From assembly GCF_963676685.1 (NCBI RefSeq), contig NC_092350.1, positions 66,023,674 to 66,087,673 on the forward strand: a stretch of DNA of 64,000 bases. Reading direction: 5' to 3'. Of the stretch, positions 12,431-23,200 are shown piece by piece (position 1 is the stretch's first letter; the number at the start of each line of letters is the position of its first letter). The translations under genes were made by a program, and so were the position numbers. The stretch comes from Mytilus edulis (Eukaryota > Mollusca > Bivalvia > Mytilida > Mytilidae). The notes beneath the pieces are model-generated. The model was given only the letters and a program-made list of their open reading frames with translations, did no database searches and was not told where the DNA came from.

Positions 12431-12589
12431 CGGTACTACTTAATACACTGGACATGAATGCTATTTTGGACGGGCAAATATCCACTTTTTGATATGGGAC
12501 GTGCTAGCCGCCACCGTCTTCCCCCCAAAAACAGCATATCAAATGGTCGTCCCCAAACAAGATCGTTTTAATGAGTAACGCTTTTTTAG

Positions 12590-12805
12590 AATGCGGATCA
12601 AAGGTTGTGATCGAGTTTGAAGCCTGCGTGTGGCAGGTCCTTTCGACTCCCATCTAAATTGACTATAGACTCAGTTTTCCTACCGAAAGAAGGTGTTTTC
12701 TTCGGGCACTCCGGCTATATCCGACAAAAATAACTTTACTGCAAACGAAATAGCACAATAGTGCTTTATATGGCGTTAAACACCAATCAATTAACCAGTT
12801 TAATA
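12590..12805 (+). mobile_element. tRNA-derived SINE copy
   Basis: A B-box-like word (atcgagtttgaagcc) is followed by the conserved bivalve SINE tail: gggcactccggc, aaatagcacaatagtg, and finally ggcgttaaacaccaatcaat. The head is eroded. Confidence 0.7.
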
Positions 12806-12879
12806 CAGGTCAACTGATAAATTATTTAGAACCACTGACGTCGATAATCGCAGATTATGTGTACCGTGAGTCTCTCCAC

Positions 12880-13020
12880 AGCATTAAAAATGCTCTTCGA
12901 CCTCGTACTTTATTTGACGTATTCATTATGTTTTTGTATCCGACTGTCACTGATCGAGTCTTCTGTAGACGAGACCATTGGATGGTGTACAAACCTTAAA
13001 TCCTGGTGTCTATGAGTATC
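12880..13020 (+). repeat. Dispersed repeat R3 (diverged copy)
   Basis: 'ctcgtactttatttgacg', 'gtcactgatcgagtcttctg' and 'tagacgagacc' parallel the R3 copy at 39310-39640. Confidence 0.55.
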
Positions 13021-13241
13021 CTGTGTACGTGTTTCATTTGCGCCACGTATATGTTATACTATGATACGGTAGTTCGCTAAAATGCGATAAACATTCAAAT
13101 TCTGAATTACTGAAACCATATAGTCACATAGGAATAAATAAATATCAAGTATGACTTTGATGGTTAATCATCTTAGTTAAGTCGTTACGGTGTGTAAATA
13201 ATGAATGGAGACGTCTAACACTACGAATCCCGCCGAAATCT

Positions 13242-13421
13242 GCGGAGGGATCCGAATTCCGAGGAGCAATAATAGTGACAAGTATGTAACAGTGGATGGC
13301 GGGGAAAATCTGCATCCAATTTCCACGGAAAAATTATGTTCCATGTGAATCGGATCTACATTTTACCTACCCAACGTAGCAACTTTTTATTGATTGCTCC
13401 TCGAAATTCGGATCCCTCCGC
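13242..13421. repeat. Inverted repeat, 29-bp arms
   Basis: Arms 13242-13270 and 13393-13421 match with one mismatch (gcggagggatccgaatt / inverse) and are GC-rich in an AT-rich setting. The spacer is 122 bp. An 86-codon minus-strand frame (13616-13356) crosses it, with no known domain. Confidence 0.8.
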
Positions 13422-14009
13422 GGTTTTAATCGGAATATCTATTGTGAATATCCTTCGGTTTTCCCAAAACACGTTAGATTGATTTATGACTGCTTGTTTA
13501 ACTTCTTTATCAAATATGTTATGCAGATTCAGACTGTGAAGAAACTGTGAAAATAATACAACAGATTGTTTTTCGAACTTATGTAAAACGGGTTTAAAGT
13601 AGGGATTATAGAACATTTAAATTACAACATGTCACCCACGGAACCTAGGAAATGTAAAGTCGTAGCAAGCGTCCCATGAAGAAATCGTGTCATTGGAAGA
13701 AGGAGAGCAGCAGAAAAATAGAGATGAAAGGCTATTTAAGGCTTGACGAGTTAAGAAGGGAAGTAGCATAACAAAATAGTCAGTTATGGATTCATCGTTC
13801 TAGTTCGTTCCAACTGGACGTGCTTGCGTATATATAGATCCGGCACAGTCAAACGGACCCAAGCAAGAAAAATGTAAACTTTGGTTGAAAAATATCCAAT
13901 TAAAGAATATATGCATGGGCATGTACTTGTACACTTCTCTGTGACTCAAACGTTATAGTATCTGATTACAAAAAAAGAAGAGAAAACAATATAGAAGACA
14001 CTTTCAACA

Positions 14010-14140
14010 AAGAAAGACTTCCTACAAAGGTCCGTAGTTCTCTCCGGACTCTCCGTCTATCTCCACCATTAAAAACTGACCGTTACGAAATAGCACAATA
14101 GTGTTGAAAATAACGTATATCACCAATCAATCAACAAAGA
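14010..14140 (+). mobile_element. SINE tail copy
   Basis: 'ctccggactctccgtc', 'aaaaactgaccgttacg', 'aaatagcacaatagtgttga' and 'caccaatcaatcaac' form the 3' half of the tRNA-derived SINE seen at 12590 and 17640. The head is missing. Confidence 0.65.
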
Positions 14141-14369
14141 AAGAAATATACCATATTTATGCAATTAAATTTAAACTTGGAAACATAATTCAACATTTGA
14201 CAATTTTGGTAGCCTCCCTCTTTTTCCCCATGCAATTTCAAAAAGCTGGTTTTGAAAACTTTTTTAATGTATTTAGAACTTTAAATCTGAAATCATTCTT
14301 CATCCTTTATGTTTCGATATTTTGATACGTGTTCAAATCGATTGTGATAGATTTGAGGATTACTATAAT

Positions 14370-14600
14370 TTTTTCTTCCGAAGTTCGGTGTGTTGTTTTC
14401 TCTTCGAATACTCCGGCTTCTTTCGCTGATCAAAACTGGCCCGTAGGATGAAGCCAAGATGGAATTAAAACACCACCAATAACATTAACAAATCAGGTGC
14501 ACATTTATTAATTTCTATAAAATTTATACTTTAGAAAATACATATAGTCTTGCTTCAAGAGTGTCTTCATCATCAATGCTGAAGAACAAATATAGATCTA
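14370..14600 (-). other. 3' flanking block shared by sPLA2 genes B and C; candidate 3' UTR end
   Basis: This block aligns along its length with 61535-61785 (actccggcttctttcgctga / acttcggcttctttcgccga; gtgcacatttatt / atgcacatttatt; gtgtcttcatcatcaatg / gtgtcctcaacgtcaatg). Its first part is an old SINE tail. On the minus strand both copies carry AATAAA at the same place (14504-14509 here). Each lies downstream of an sPLA2 stop codon, so the pair may mark the end of the 3' UTR. The distance of 2.6 kb from the gene B stop makes this uncertain. Confidence 0.5.
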
Positions 14601-14840
14601 TCTATACACCCTGACAAATTTATGCTTTGAAAATAACCACAAATAAATAAATTTGGTGTATTTACTGTCTTCTGATTGGTTAAAATTATTAGTTTTATTT
14701 TCAACGATGTCAATTTTGATGGCCGACACGCCCACTCTGACGTTGTGTATTCATACGCCAACATGTGTGTACGTTGTTATTGTTAATATGAATAATATAA
14801 AATGTTCCTTGAGCCTTATTTTTGATAAAAAATTATTTAT

Positions 14841-14986
14841 AATGAATGGCAATAATTTATTTTGATTTTATTGAACCATAAAACTAATTTTTGACTCTTC
14901 ACATTTTACATAATCCGCGAAAATGTGAAGAGTCAAAAATTAGTTTTATGGTTCAATAAATTCAAAATAAATAATAGCTATTCATT
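14841..14986. repeat. Near-perfect hairpin, 67-bp arms, 12-bp loop
   Basis: Arms 14841-14907 and 14920-14986 are reverse complements with about four mismatches, all in the outer half. The loop is acataatccgcg. Such a young palindrome could be a MITE or a replication-slippage product. Confidence 0.92.
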
Positions 14987-15103
14987 AAGTATTACATGTC
15001 TAAGTTTAAGATGTTTAGGATTGTGTGTAATATCTCATCACATTTCTTTGTAAGCACATATTATAATGTACGCATCTCTTGAATATCAACCATTTTGATA
15101 GAT

Positions 15104-15310
15104 ATAGGAAGATGTGGTATGAGTGCCAATGAGACAACTCTCCATCTAAGTAACAATTTATAAAAGTAATCTATTATAGGTTAAGGTACGGCCTTCAACA
15201 CGGAGCCTTGGCTCACACCGAACAGGAGGCTATAACGGGACCAAAAATTAGCAGACTGTGAAAAAACATTCAAACGGGAAAACCAACGTGTGTTTTAGCG
15301 TCAAAGAACG
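15104..15310 (+). repeat. Dispersed repeat R1
   Basis: A fairly complete copy, from 'agatgtggtatgagtgccaa' through 'cggagccttggctcacacc' to 'aaacgggaaaaccaacg'. Confidence 0.75.
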
Positions 15311-15579
15311 TAACACAATCCTAAACACTTCTTTAACCAAAAAATGTTGAGAAATATGACAAGTTTAGACATAAAAAGAAGCACAAAAAAGTGTGATTAG
15401 AATTTTAACACTTTTTTACAATGAATAAATATAGTATATTGCTATTATTTAGTGGAATACCCATATATCTAAAGTTAAAACGTTTAAAAAATATCAATTT
15501 ATAAAACAGTACACCAAATTATAATGAAACAAAATGTGTCCATAGTACCGAATCGGCACTATCATTTTCTATGTTCAGT

Positions 15580-16135
15580 GGACCGTGAAATTAGGATAAA
15601 AACTCTTATTTGGCATTAAAATTAGAAAGATCATGTCATAGGGAACATGCGTACTAAGTTTCAAGTTGATTGGATTTCAACTTCATATAATTACATTAAA
15701 TGTATGTTTCACTATATTACGTTATTCTGATTGGCTAACTGTACATCACGTGTTATTCCTTAAGCAGAGTATCACACACTAAAACTTTTCATTCATGATG
15801 ACACGAGGTCCCACAATAAAGTGCACTGGTATATGAAATAAAAACTTGATAAAAGGCGTGTTTTCATGATCCTATAGGTAAAAATGTAATTATAAGTATT
15901 GAATGCTTTTTTTTGTAACTTTATAGGGTTGTAAAAGCGTTTACCGTGCGCTCATTTTTAGTATGAAGCGCTTCTATGTACTTCGGTCAACGCTTTTACA
16001 CCCCAATAAATTTACAAAAAAGAGCATTCAATTCTTAAATAAAAAAAACTACCTCGACCATAAACGTTAACCTGAAGCGGGACACATGGACGAACGAACG
16101 GACGGACGGACGGACGAATACACAGACAAGAAAAC
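15580..16135 (+). repeat. Dispersed repeat R4, interrupted by a younger insertion
   Basis: 'accgtgaaattagg' to 'ggatttcaacttcat' stops at 15686 and resumes at about 16042 with 'aaaactacctcgacc' and 'ctgaagcgggacac', ending in a (gacg)n run. The intact copy at 17277-17470 reads straight across the break. Confidence 0.75.
15687..16041. mobile_element. Insertion nested in repeat R4
   Basis: About 355 bp interrupts R4. Its right half folds on itself: ttgaatgcttttttttgtaa (from about 15899) against the inverse of ttacaaaaaagagcattcaa (ending about 16033), with gtaaaagcg / cgcttttac inside. Exact ends are uncertain. Confidence 0.65.
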
Positions 16136-17085
16136 ATAATACCCATTAATGGAGCATAAAAACGTTTTAAACAATTTAAATTGAACTACTGATGTGTCGT
16201 AGATTTCACAATTCTCGATAATAACTCTGTCATGTGTTCAGGTAGCAATTTAGTAAATAGACAATAATAGTGCATTGAGTTGACATATCAACGATATAAG
16301 GATGAGGCTTAGAAACGGGGAAATGCGAGGCTGTGCCGAGCTATTTTCCCGTTTCGGGCCGAATATCTGGTCAGTGACTGTATATGACATAGAAATATAC
16401 AGTCAACGCATTTTGACTGCTCAAATAGAACGAGTGCAGTATAAATAACTATACTAGTCATCACAAGAAACGATACAATGCTATGCATTTTCCATATATA
16501 ATGAAGTTTGATTCACTGTACCAAGGTAATGGTTGCCTAATAAGTTTAATATCTACAGACTGCTATTGTCTCATCAAAACCACGTGCACTGATCTCAGGC
16601 AAATACCGAACTTTTTGATTTTTGTAATTTCAAAAATCATATTTCACCAAACAATTTAAAATATTATAAAACTTCAAACTTTAAAGATGAAAATAGTCTG
16701 CTTAAATTTTTGAATCAGGCCTTTGAAGATATTTGAATACTTTAATCTCATCTTAGAAATTAAATATCGACTTTTGTTATCAGTTTCCGCAAAAAAAATT
16801 GACCTCTTTGTTCAATAACACGTTTTTTTTCTATCTTTCCAATATTGTCAAATTCTTTTAATCATATGTAATGTATTTGCTTTGCAAATGAATATTTTTT
16901 ACTGGATAATGAAACAGTTTGTCCTATTTATCATATATTATGATAAATTCGATCTCAAATTGTATATGTTTTCTCATGTAACACATATTTTGTGTCTGAG
17001 TGTAAATAAAGTATTAAATTGTTAACTAGTACAAAATGTATATGTAAATAGCACGATAGCACATTAAAGACATTGCGTGTAGATT

Positions 17086-17219
17086 CTATCTCTCTTCGCA
17101 CTTTTCTTCTGTATCTAAAAATAAGCTTTCATCGTTGTATTCGTCAATGTGTAAATGGATACAATCTACAAAAATCTTTTCACACATACACACATCCCAA
17201 TGACAACTGTCTTTTTCGT
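17086..17219 (-). CDS. Gene B exon 6 (C-terminal Cys-rich exon)
   Basis: Acceptor TTTTTTTTCAG, phase-1 start, 43 codons and TAG at 17086-17088. It encodes CHWDVCMCEKIFVDC and an acidic tail. It aligns with the gene C exon at 63109-63233, where the same place reads CDWDVCMCDKLYIDC. Confidence 0.88.
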
Positions 17220-20200
17220 CTGAAAAAAAACCAAACAAGAATGCGTCACTCATACTTTCATTTTATATGTTAAATCGACCGTGATATTGGGGTCAAAACT
17301 CTATTTTGGCTTTTAAATTAGAAAGATCATAAAAAATTATCATAGGGAACATGTGTACTAATTTTCAAATCGATTGGACTTCAACTTCATCAAAAACTAC
17401 CTTGACCAAAACCTTTAACCTGAAGCGGGACAGACGGACGAACGAACGAACGGACGCACAGACCGAACACCATAATGTTCCTAAAAGATCATAATGTAAA
17501 CGCCCAGTTTTTTCAAATTTTTAAATAGCTTCCATACGTTTTAAAGCTTTTTACTGGATATCCGTATTCTAATTTTATTCTTAAACAAACATGTATATAG
17601 TGTTACATTATGAACTGGTACATAAAGGGTCCGACTGAATATGTTGTCGGGGGATTCGGTGGTCGATTGGTCTAAGTAGTTCAACTACTATTATACCAGC
17701 AGCTTGTCGACAATAAGGTTGTGGGTTCGAAGTCTGAACGTGGCAGATGCGTTTGACTCTAATCTTAATTGACTAGGATTGTCAGTTTTTCTGTCTATGG
17801 TATATGGGTTTCTCTGGTCTTCCTCTAAAAATAACTAACCCCATGATATAAAGCCGAAAGTAGCGTTAAACACCAACATGTATATATGTATATAATTCAA
17901 TATATCCCATTTAAATGCATTCTTCGGATTTTGTATCTAATATTTGTCACTGGTCGGTTAGCAATCCCTAATAAAACAATCCACTCATCAAAAAATGCAA
18001 TAGGGCAAACCAGGTTTTTTTTTTATTTTCGTTGTGTCCTGTTTGTTTTTCAAAGGCAACTATAAAGCAGTGTAAAAACAGAGGACAAACACGCAAATTT
18101 ACTGAAAAAAGTAAAATCACAAAAATACTGAACTCAGAGGAAAATCAATTTGAAAAGTCCATAATCACATGGCAAAATCAAAAAACAAAACGCATCAAAA
18201 ACGAATGGACAAGAACTGTCATATTCCTGACTTGGTACAGGCATTTTCAAATGTAGAAAATGGTGGATTAAACCTGGTTCTATAGCGCTAACCCTATCAC
18301 TTTAATAACAGTCTCATCAAATTCCGCTACATTTACATGATGCGCCAAACATATCATATACCTAGAAACAATCTTTTGTTTAAACAAGAAGACCATTATT
18401 TTTTTTTCAACTGTTTTAGGGAATACTAGTAGTATGACTCATTTCAGATATTGATGTATACTCAAGGTTGCAATTCTGTAAATAAAGACAATGTAATTTC
18501 CCATAGGAACTCCCTTTGCGGCTAAAACTGTGCCACTTTTAAGGTGGTACCTAACACTACAGGGAGATACAACTGTAACTCTGTAAAGTCAGCTAAACGT
18601 TTTAATTACGCTGTGTTGTAAAGGGAATATTAAGCTTCTCAGTGATCAAAATTGGCGTTTGTCAAACTGCTATATAACCAGTGTATTTTTTCTGATAAAA
18701 TGGTTGGTTCAAAATGTTAGAAATTCTTATATTTTTGTTAAAGGGTCAAAGTAAATACTTTGTCAAAATTTTATGAAAATTAAACGAGCCAAATTAATTT
18801 TAATGAAAGTGTTGGGTACCACCTTAATATGAAGTTCTGTGAAAAATTATATCCCAGAACGGAAAGTTGATCTACACTACTATATTATTCAACACTATTT
18901 TATTTAAAGATAAAAAAATATATAGAGCTGTGCAGTGTGGCATATTTTCAACATTTATATGCCCTGAATTTCTAAAAGTTTAAACTTATACTAAAATTCT
19001 ATACTACCACTACCTTCTATTTTTGTAGACTTACTAAGAATTAAATTTTAGGCGCTACCATATTTTTCTATACCGGTAACATTCCCAAGTTGTGTCTCTA
19101 TGAGATGAAACACAGAGATCATATCTGGGAATCAGTACGTTAAAAAATTTATATATCTATGGATATTATATATCTTCCCAAAAGAGGCGGTATTTAAATT
19201 GCAAAAGTGAAAAAGACAACATTGACATTATACATGTTTGACTTGCAGATATCAAAGATGTGAAATTGCTTCTTCGTATGATCATTGAAAAGAGATGATT
19301 GACATTAAGACAACATTCAAAACTCCGTGGACAAAACAAACCTTGACAAAAAGTTAAACAAGATCACAAACGATACAAAGTACTACTAAAGTGTCAATCA
19401 ATACCAAATAACACAACAAAAGACTGTATACTACCTCCTTTTAAAGTAGCCTAGTTCTACAGACAGATAGATTGGTTATCTGTCGGACTAGTCTACTCTT
19501 AAAGAAGGGTAGTTTAACTAACCTTACACTGACTTCACGGTTCAGCTAACAAGCAAGCTAACCAAAGAAATTACCTTTGCCTACAAACTCAATGCAATCG
19601 GCTGTAACATTTAGATGCTGTCTTTTACAAGGACCATTATACCTCAAGAACGGTAAAAGTTAAAATCACCAATATTAGACTTTGACCTCCATTTTGCCAC
19701 CAGTAACAACATATTAAAACGGTTCAATGGTTCATGAGTAAATGCACGGGCACCGTTTGGCAGACGCCCACTAGCCCGCCGGAACATCCCCATCGGAAAT
19801 CCGGTTAAAATATGTTTTTGTACTGAAAAACTTATACATTTGTAATTAATTATATTAATCGTACCTTTACATTCTACTCTGTTTTTCCCTGTTACGTTAG
19901 AAATAATATAATCATAAGGCGTCCATTTAGGATGAAACCAGCATTTGTTTTCCTCTTCTACCATGGTGTAGCAAGCGTCGTGGACTTGACAGCAACTATA
20001 AATAAAAAATAACACGATACTGGTACATGTATCATGGTAACAGGGTATTGCAACATTTATATCATTTTTCCTTTTTTCTATACTTTTTAATAGGGGAGGG
20101 GGGGGGGGGTATCGGTTGAAGGACCCAATAAAGATCCGTCGTTTAATTGATAAATTTAATAACAATTACTGTTACCTTGGCAATATGTTGGGTTTGAATA

Positions 20201-23200
20201 TATTCAAAAAATCTGTAATTACAGTATACTACGTAGTACAAAGGGACTTGCTTAAAATGAATCTGAATTAATAGCAGACCTTATGATAATTTTTAAAGAT
20301 TTCATGTATTTCTTTCCGCACGGGAAGCTCAAATAAAAAAAATAAAAAATATTTGTTTTTTCAAGTTTGGCTGTACCTGTAGAATTCTTATTACAAACGA
20401 AATGTCACATGTACCCGGTGAATAAAACCTATACATTTCTATTGGATATATCTAATTTAGGGATTGTTTTCAATATATTTTTCAATCAATGACATTAAGG
20501 GATTGGGGCATGTGTCCTGGTATTTTAAATAATTTCGACGTCTTTAAAATTTTAAGACGTCCAATCTGTGTAGTATATCTATTTGGATCCATCTGATGAG
20601 TAAGGCCTTTTTCAACTGATTTTTATAGTTCGTTCTTATGTCGTAATGTTACACCACTGTCCCATGTTAGGGGAAAGGTTGGGATCCTGCTAACATGAAT
20701 AACCCCTCACATTCTGTATATATGTGCCTGTCCCAAGTAAGGAGCCTGTCATTCGGTGGTTGTCGTTTGTTGCTGTGTTACATATTTGTTTTTCGTTCAT
20801 TTTTGTACAAAAAATTAGGCCGTTAGTTTTCTCGTTTGAATTGTTTTACATTTGTCATTTCGGGGCATTTTAAAGTTGACTATGCGTTATGGGCTTTGCT
20901 TATTGTTGAAGGCTGTACGGTGACCTATAGTTGTTAATTTCTGTGTCATTTGGTATCTAGTGGAGAGTTGTCTCATTGGCAAGTATACCACATCTTCTTT
21001 TTTATAATAATATTTATTTTAACTAGTAGTATCCTGGAAACAGATTCTACGCTGAACAAAAATAAACGTCTTAGCAAGGCTATTACTTTAGGAATATAGA
21101 AAAAAATATGTAATTGTTGGGTGGATATTTTAAAAAAATGTTGAGATATTGAACGATTTACTTTGTGAAGGAATAGACCATAGCCCTCAGGAGCAAATCC
21201 TTATCATTGGTTGTTTAGAAAAGTCTTTCATTGACGATCAAGTATATACGGTTTCGATGTGGATATGTGGAAATATCAATTATTTGACCTTGAAGGTCGA
21301 ATGTCATATTCATTTATACGCGACAATTCAGCTTAAGATACTATACCAATTAGTTAAATATCAATTCGAAAGAACCTATGTCAGTAAGTAATTATTGGCA
21401 CAATGTCAAAAGGGCAATCAGTTTTTATTTATAAATGTTTATTGACATATATATACACAATTATACACTTAGCTAAATGTTTTTAAGCAATATTAATTTT
21501 AAAAAATCATTATGAACAATTATCTTTCATAAATATCGTATTCAATCCGAAACCACACTAACTGTGATGTCAGATCATTGAACAAATGATTTCCCAAATT
21601 TAAGGTAGATTCATGGTATACCGCCATCTTAGATTGTACAATCCCAGTACAAAAATGGTCTAGTTATTTGACGGAATCTGCAAATTTGGAGACATATTTG
21701 CCATTTATTTGATAGACTATTTACTTCTAAAAAGAAAACTTGGTGATTTATTGTATAACTTAAAATATTTAACCAAAAATTAAATTTTGTGTTTTTAGAA
21801 TAAATTTTTACAAATAAGCTATTTAAGGGGAGATAACTCTTTTAGTAAAAAATATATACTGGACTGATAGGGAAATTTTAGATTTTTACTTGTAGCAAGA
21901 AAACAAGTTCGGTGACACATTTTTTCTTTTTGTTTTCATAAAACATATTATAAAACCTATCTTCTCACAATTTATTTCAAGATTCTATCTCACAGATTTT
22001 TTTTATGCACACAAATGTGTTTTTTTCATGAACAATCTAACCAAATTTAAGCAGTTTTCAACGACTCATAACTTGGAAAATAGCACGGTGACCCATACTT
22101 TTTATTATATTTTTGAAAAAAGCATAGTAAAATGTTCATTTTGGCAAAGTATTAGAAAATTCTATTTTAGAAATATATACCTATGATCTACCTTAATTGA
22201 TAATATGATATGTCCATCCAAATGAATGATGGTCGCACACTGATACAAGTATTGTAATTTCAAAAAATCTAGCACTAAAGATTTAAATGTAAACCCTCTC
22301 AGGCTTGGTGTTAACGGTATCCCCAGCATTGGATTGTTGAATTTTTGTTTTCAGTACGTCCAGTGGCAATTAGTTCGTGCATATGTAGAACGATAACACA
22401 TTAAAAAAATGGGTTCTGTTCAATTTAGTCCTGGTATCTACGATGAGTTTATTCACTGGACAAACTGGGTTGTAAGATTAGAAATCCAAAATTGACCAAG
22501 AGGAAAGAAGGTAATAGGGGTAGATATTTTGACTTCAAAGAAACAACACACAGACCAATCAAAGAGTCGGACATGACATTTTTTTCCCCTATTTCGATTC
22601 GACGAGTCTGCGTATTTATACATCCCGCATTTCATGTTATTTAGTACTGGATTAGATTACTCTTGTTGACAAAACTTGAAGTTCCAGTTTTTTTAAATCG
22701 GGCGATAAAATGATACCGAGAATAGTAATAATGAATGTGTCAAAAGGACAACAACCCGACCAAGGAGCAGAAAACAGCACAAGGCCTCAAATGAATCTTA
22801 AACACATTGAGAAGAACCCCGCACCTTGAAATTATGAATATATATAAAGGATGTGTATAACATTCGGATATCTTAAATGTGTATCCATTATTGGTGACTC
22901 ATGATGTTAAACTTACTTGTCGATCGTGTCAACTGATTCACCATGACCCCGATATCCACAAAAACAGCCATAGTCAAAGAGAAAAAGGGAATTACCCAAT
23001 CCAAAAATAGACAACATCTGATACGTAAAATTCCACCAAGCTTTCTTTTGGATTGTACCCCGTTTTTCGTGTCTTTCTGAAATAAAGTAATTAATATATT
23101 AGCATATACATGGACATACACGTTACATGCAATTCTCAGTTACTTTACTGATTCAAGGCATGTAAAAACTTAATTAACTCTTTATCATACATGTCATAGG

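Larger units (their letters stand above)
9985..12456. mobile_element. Composite foldback-like element: two inverted minisatellite arrays around a core
   Basis: The outer ends are ATGTCCAGTG (9988-9997) and its inverted copy CACTGGACAT (12446-12455). Inside the left end is a tandem array of about 77-bp units (10010-11125). Inside the right end is an array of about 87-bp units (about 12060-12430) whose reverse complement uses the same words (ttcctgtctaca, gttgaca, gatatcg). The core (11130-11930) is AT-rich and holds a nested inverted repeat. No transposase frame is visible. This layout, long inverted ends made of tandem repeats, is known from Drosophila Foldback and Galileo elements. The link here is structural inference only. 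Confidence 0.6.

Noticed and set aside
11847-12457. Overlapping plus-strand frames of 65-93 codons with repeated CRQ/NVN words
   Set aside because: They come from the minisatellite, whose period is a multiple of three, so several frames stay open at once.
13356-13616. 86-codon minus-strand frame
   Set aside because: No domain recognised; its C-terminal third is the arm of the inverted repeat at 13393-13421.
17650-17725. A possible tRNA gene (A and B boxes)
   Set aside because: The arms do not fold into a cloverleaf that I can support, and the sequence continues into the bivalve SINE tail; it is a SINE head.
19644-20165. 173-codon minus-strand frame taken as one protein
   Set aside because: Only 19995-19865 is coding (the sPLA2 catalytic exon). 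The rest is intron on both sides, as shown by splice sites and frame with the other exons.
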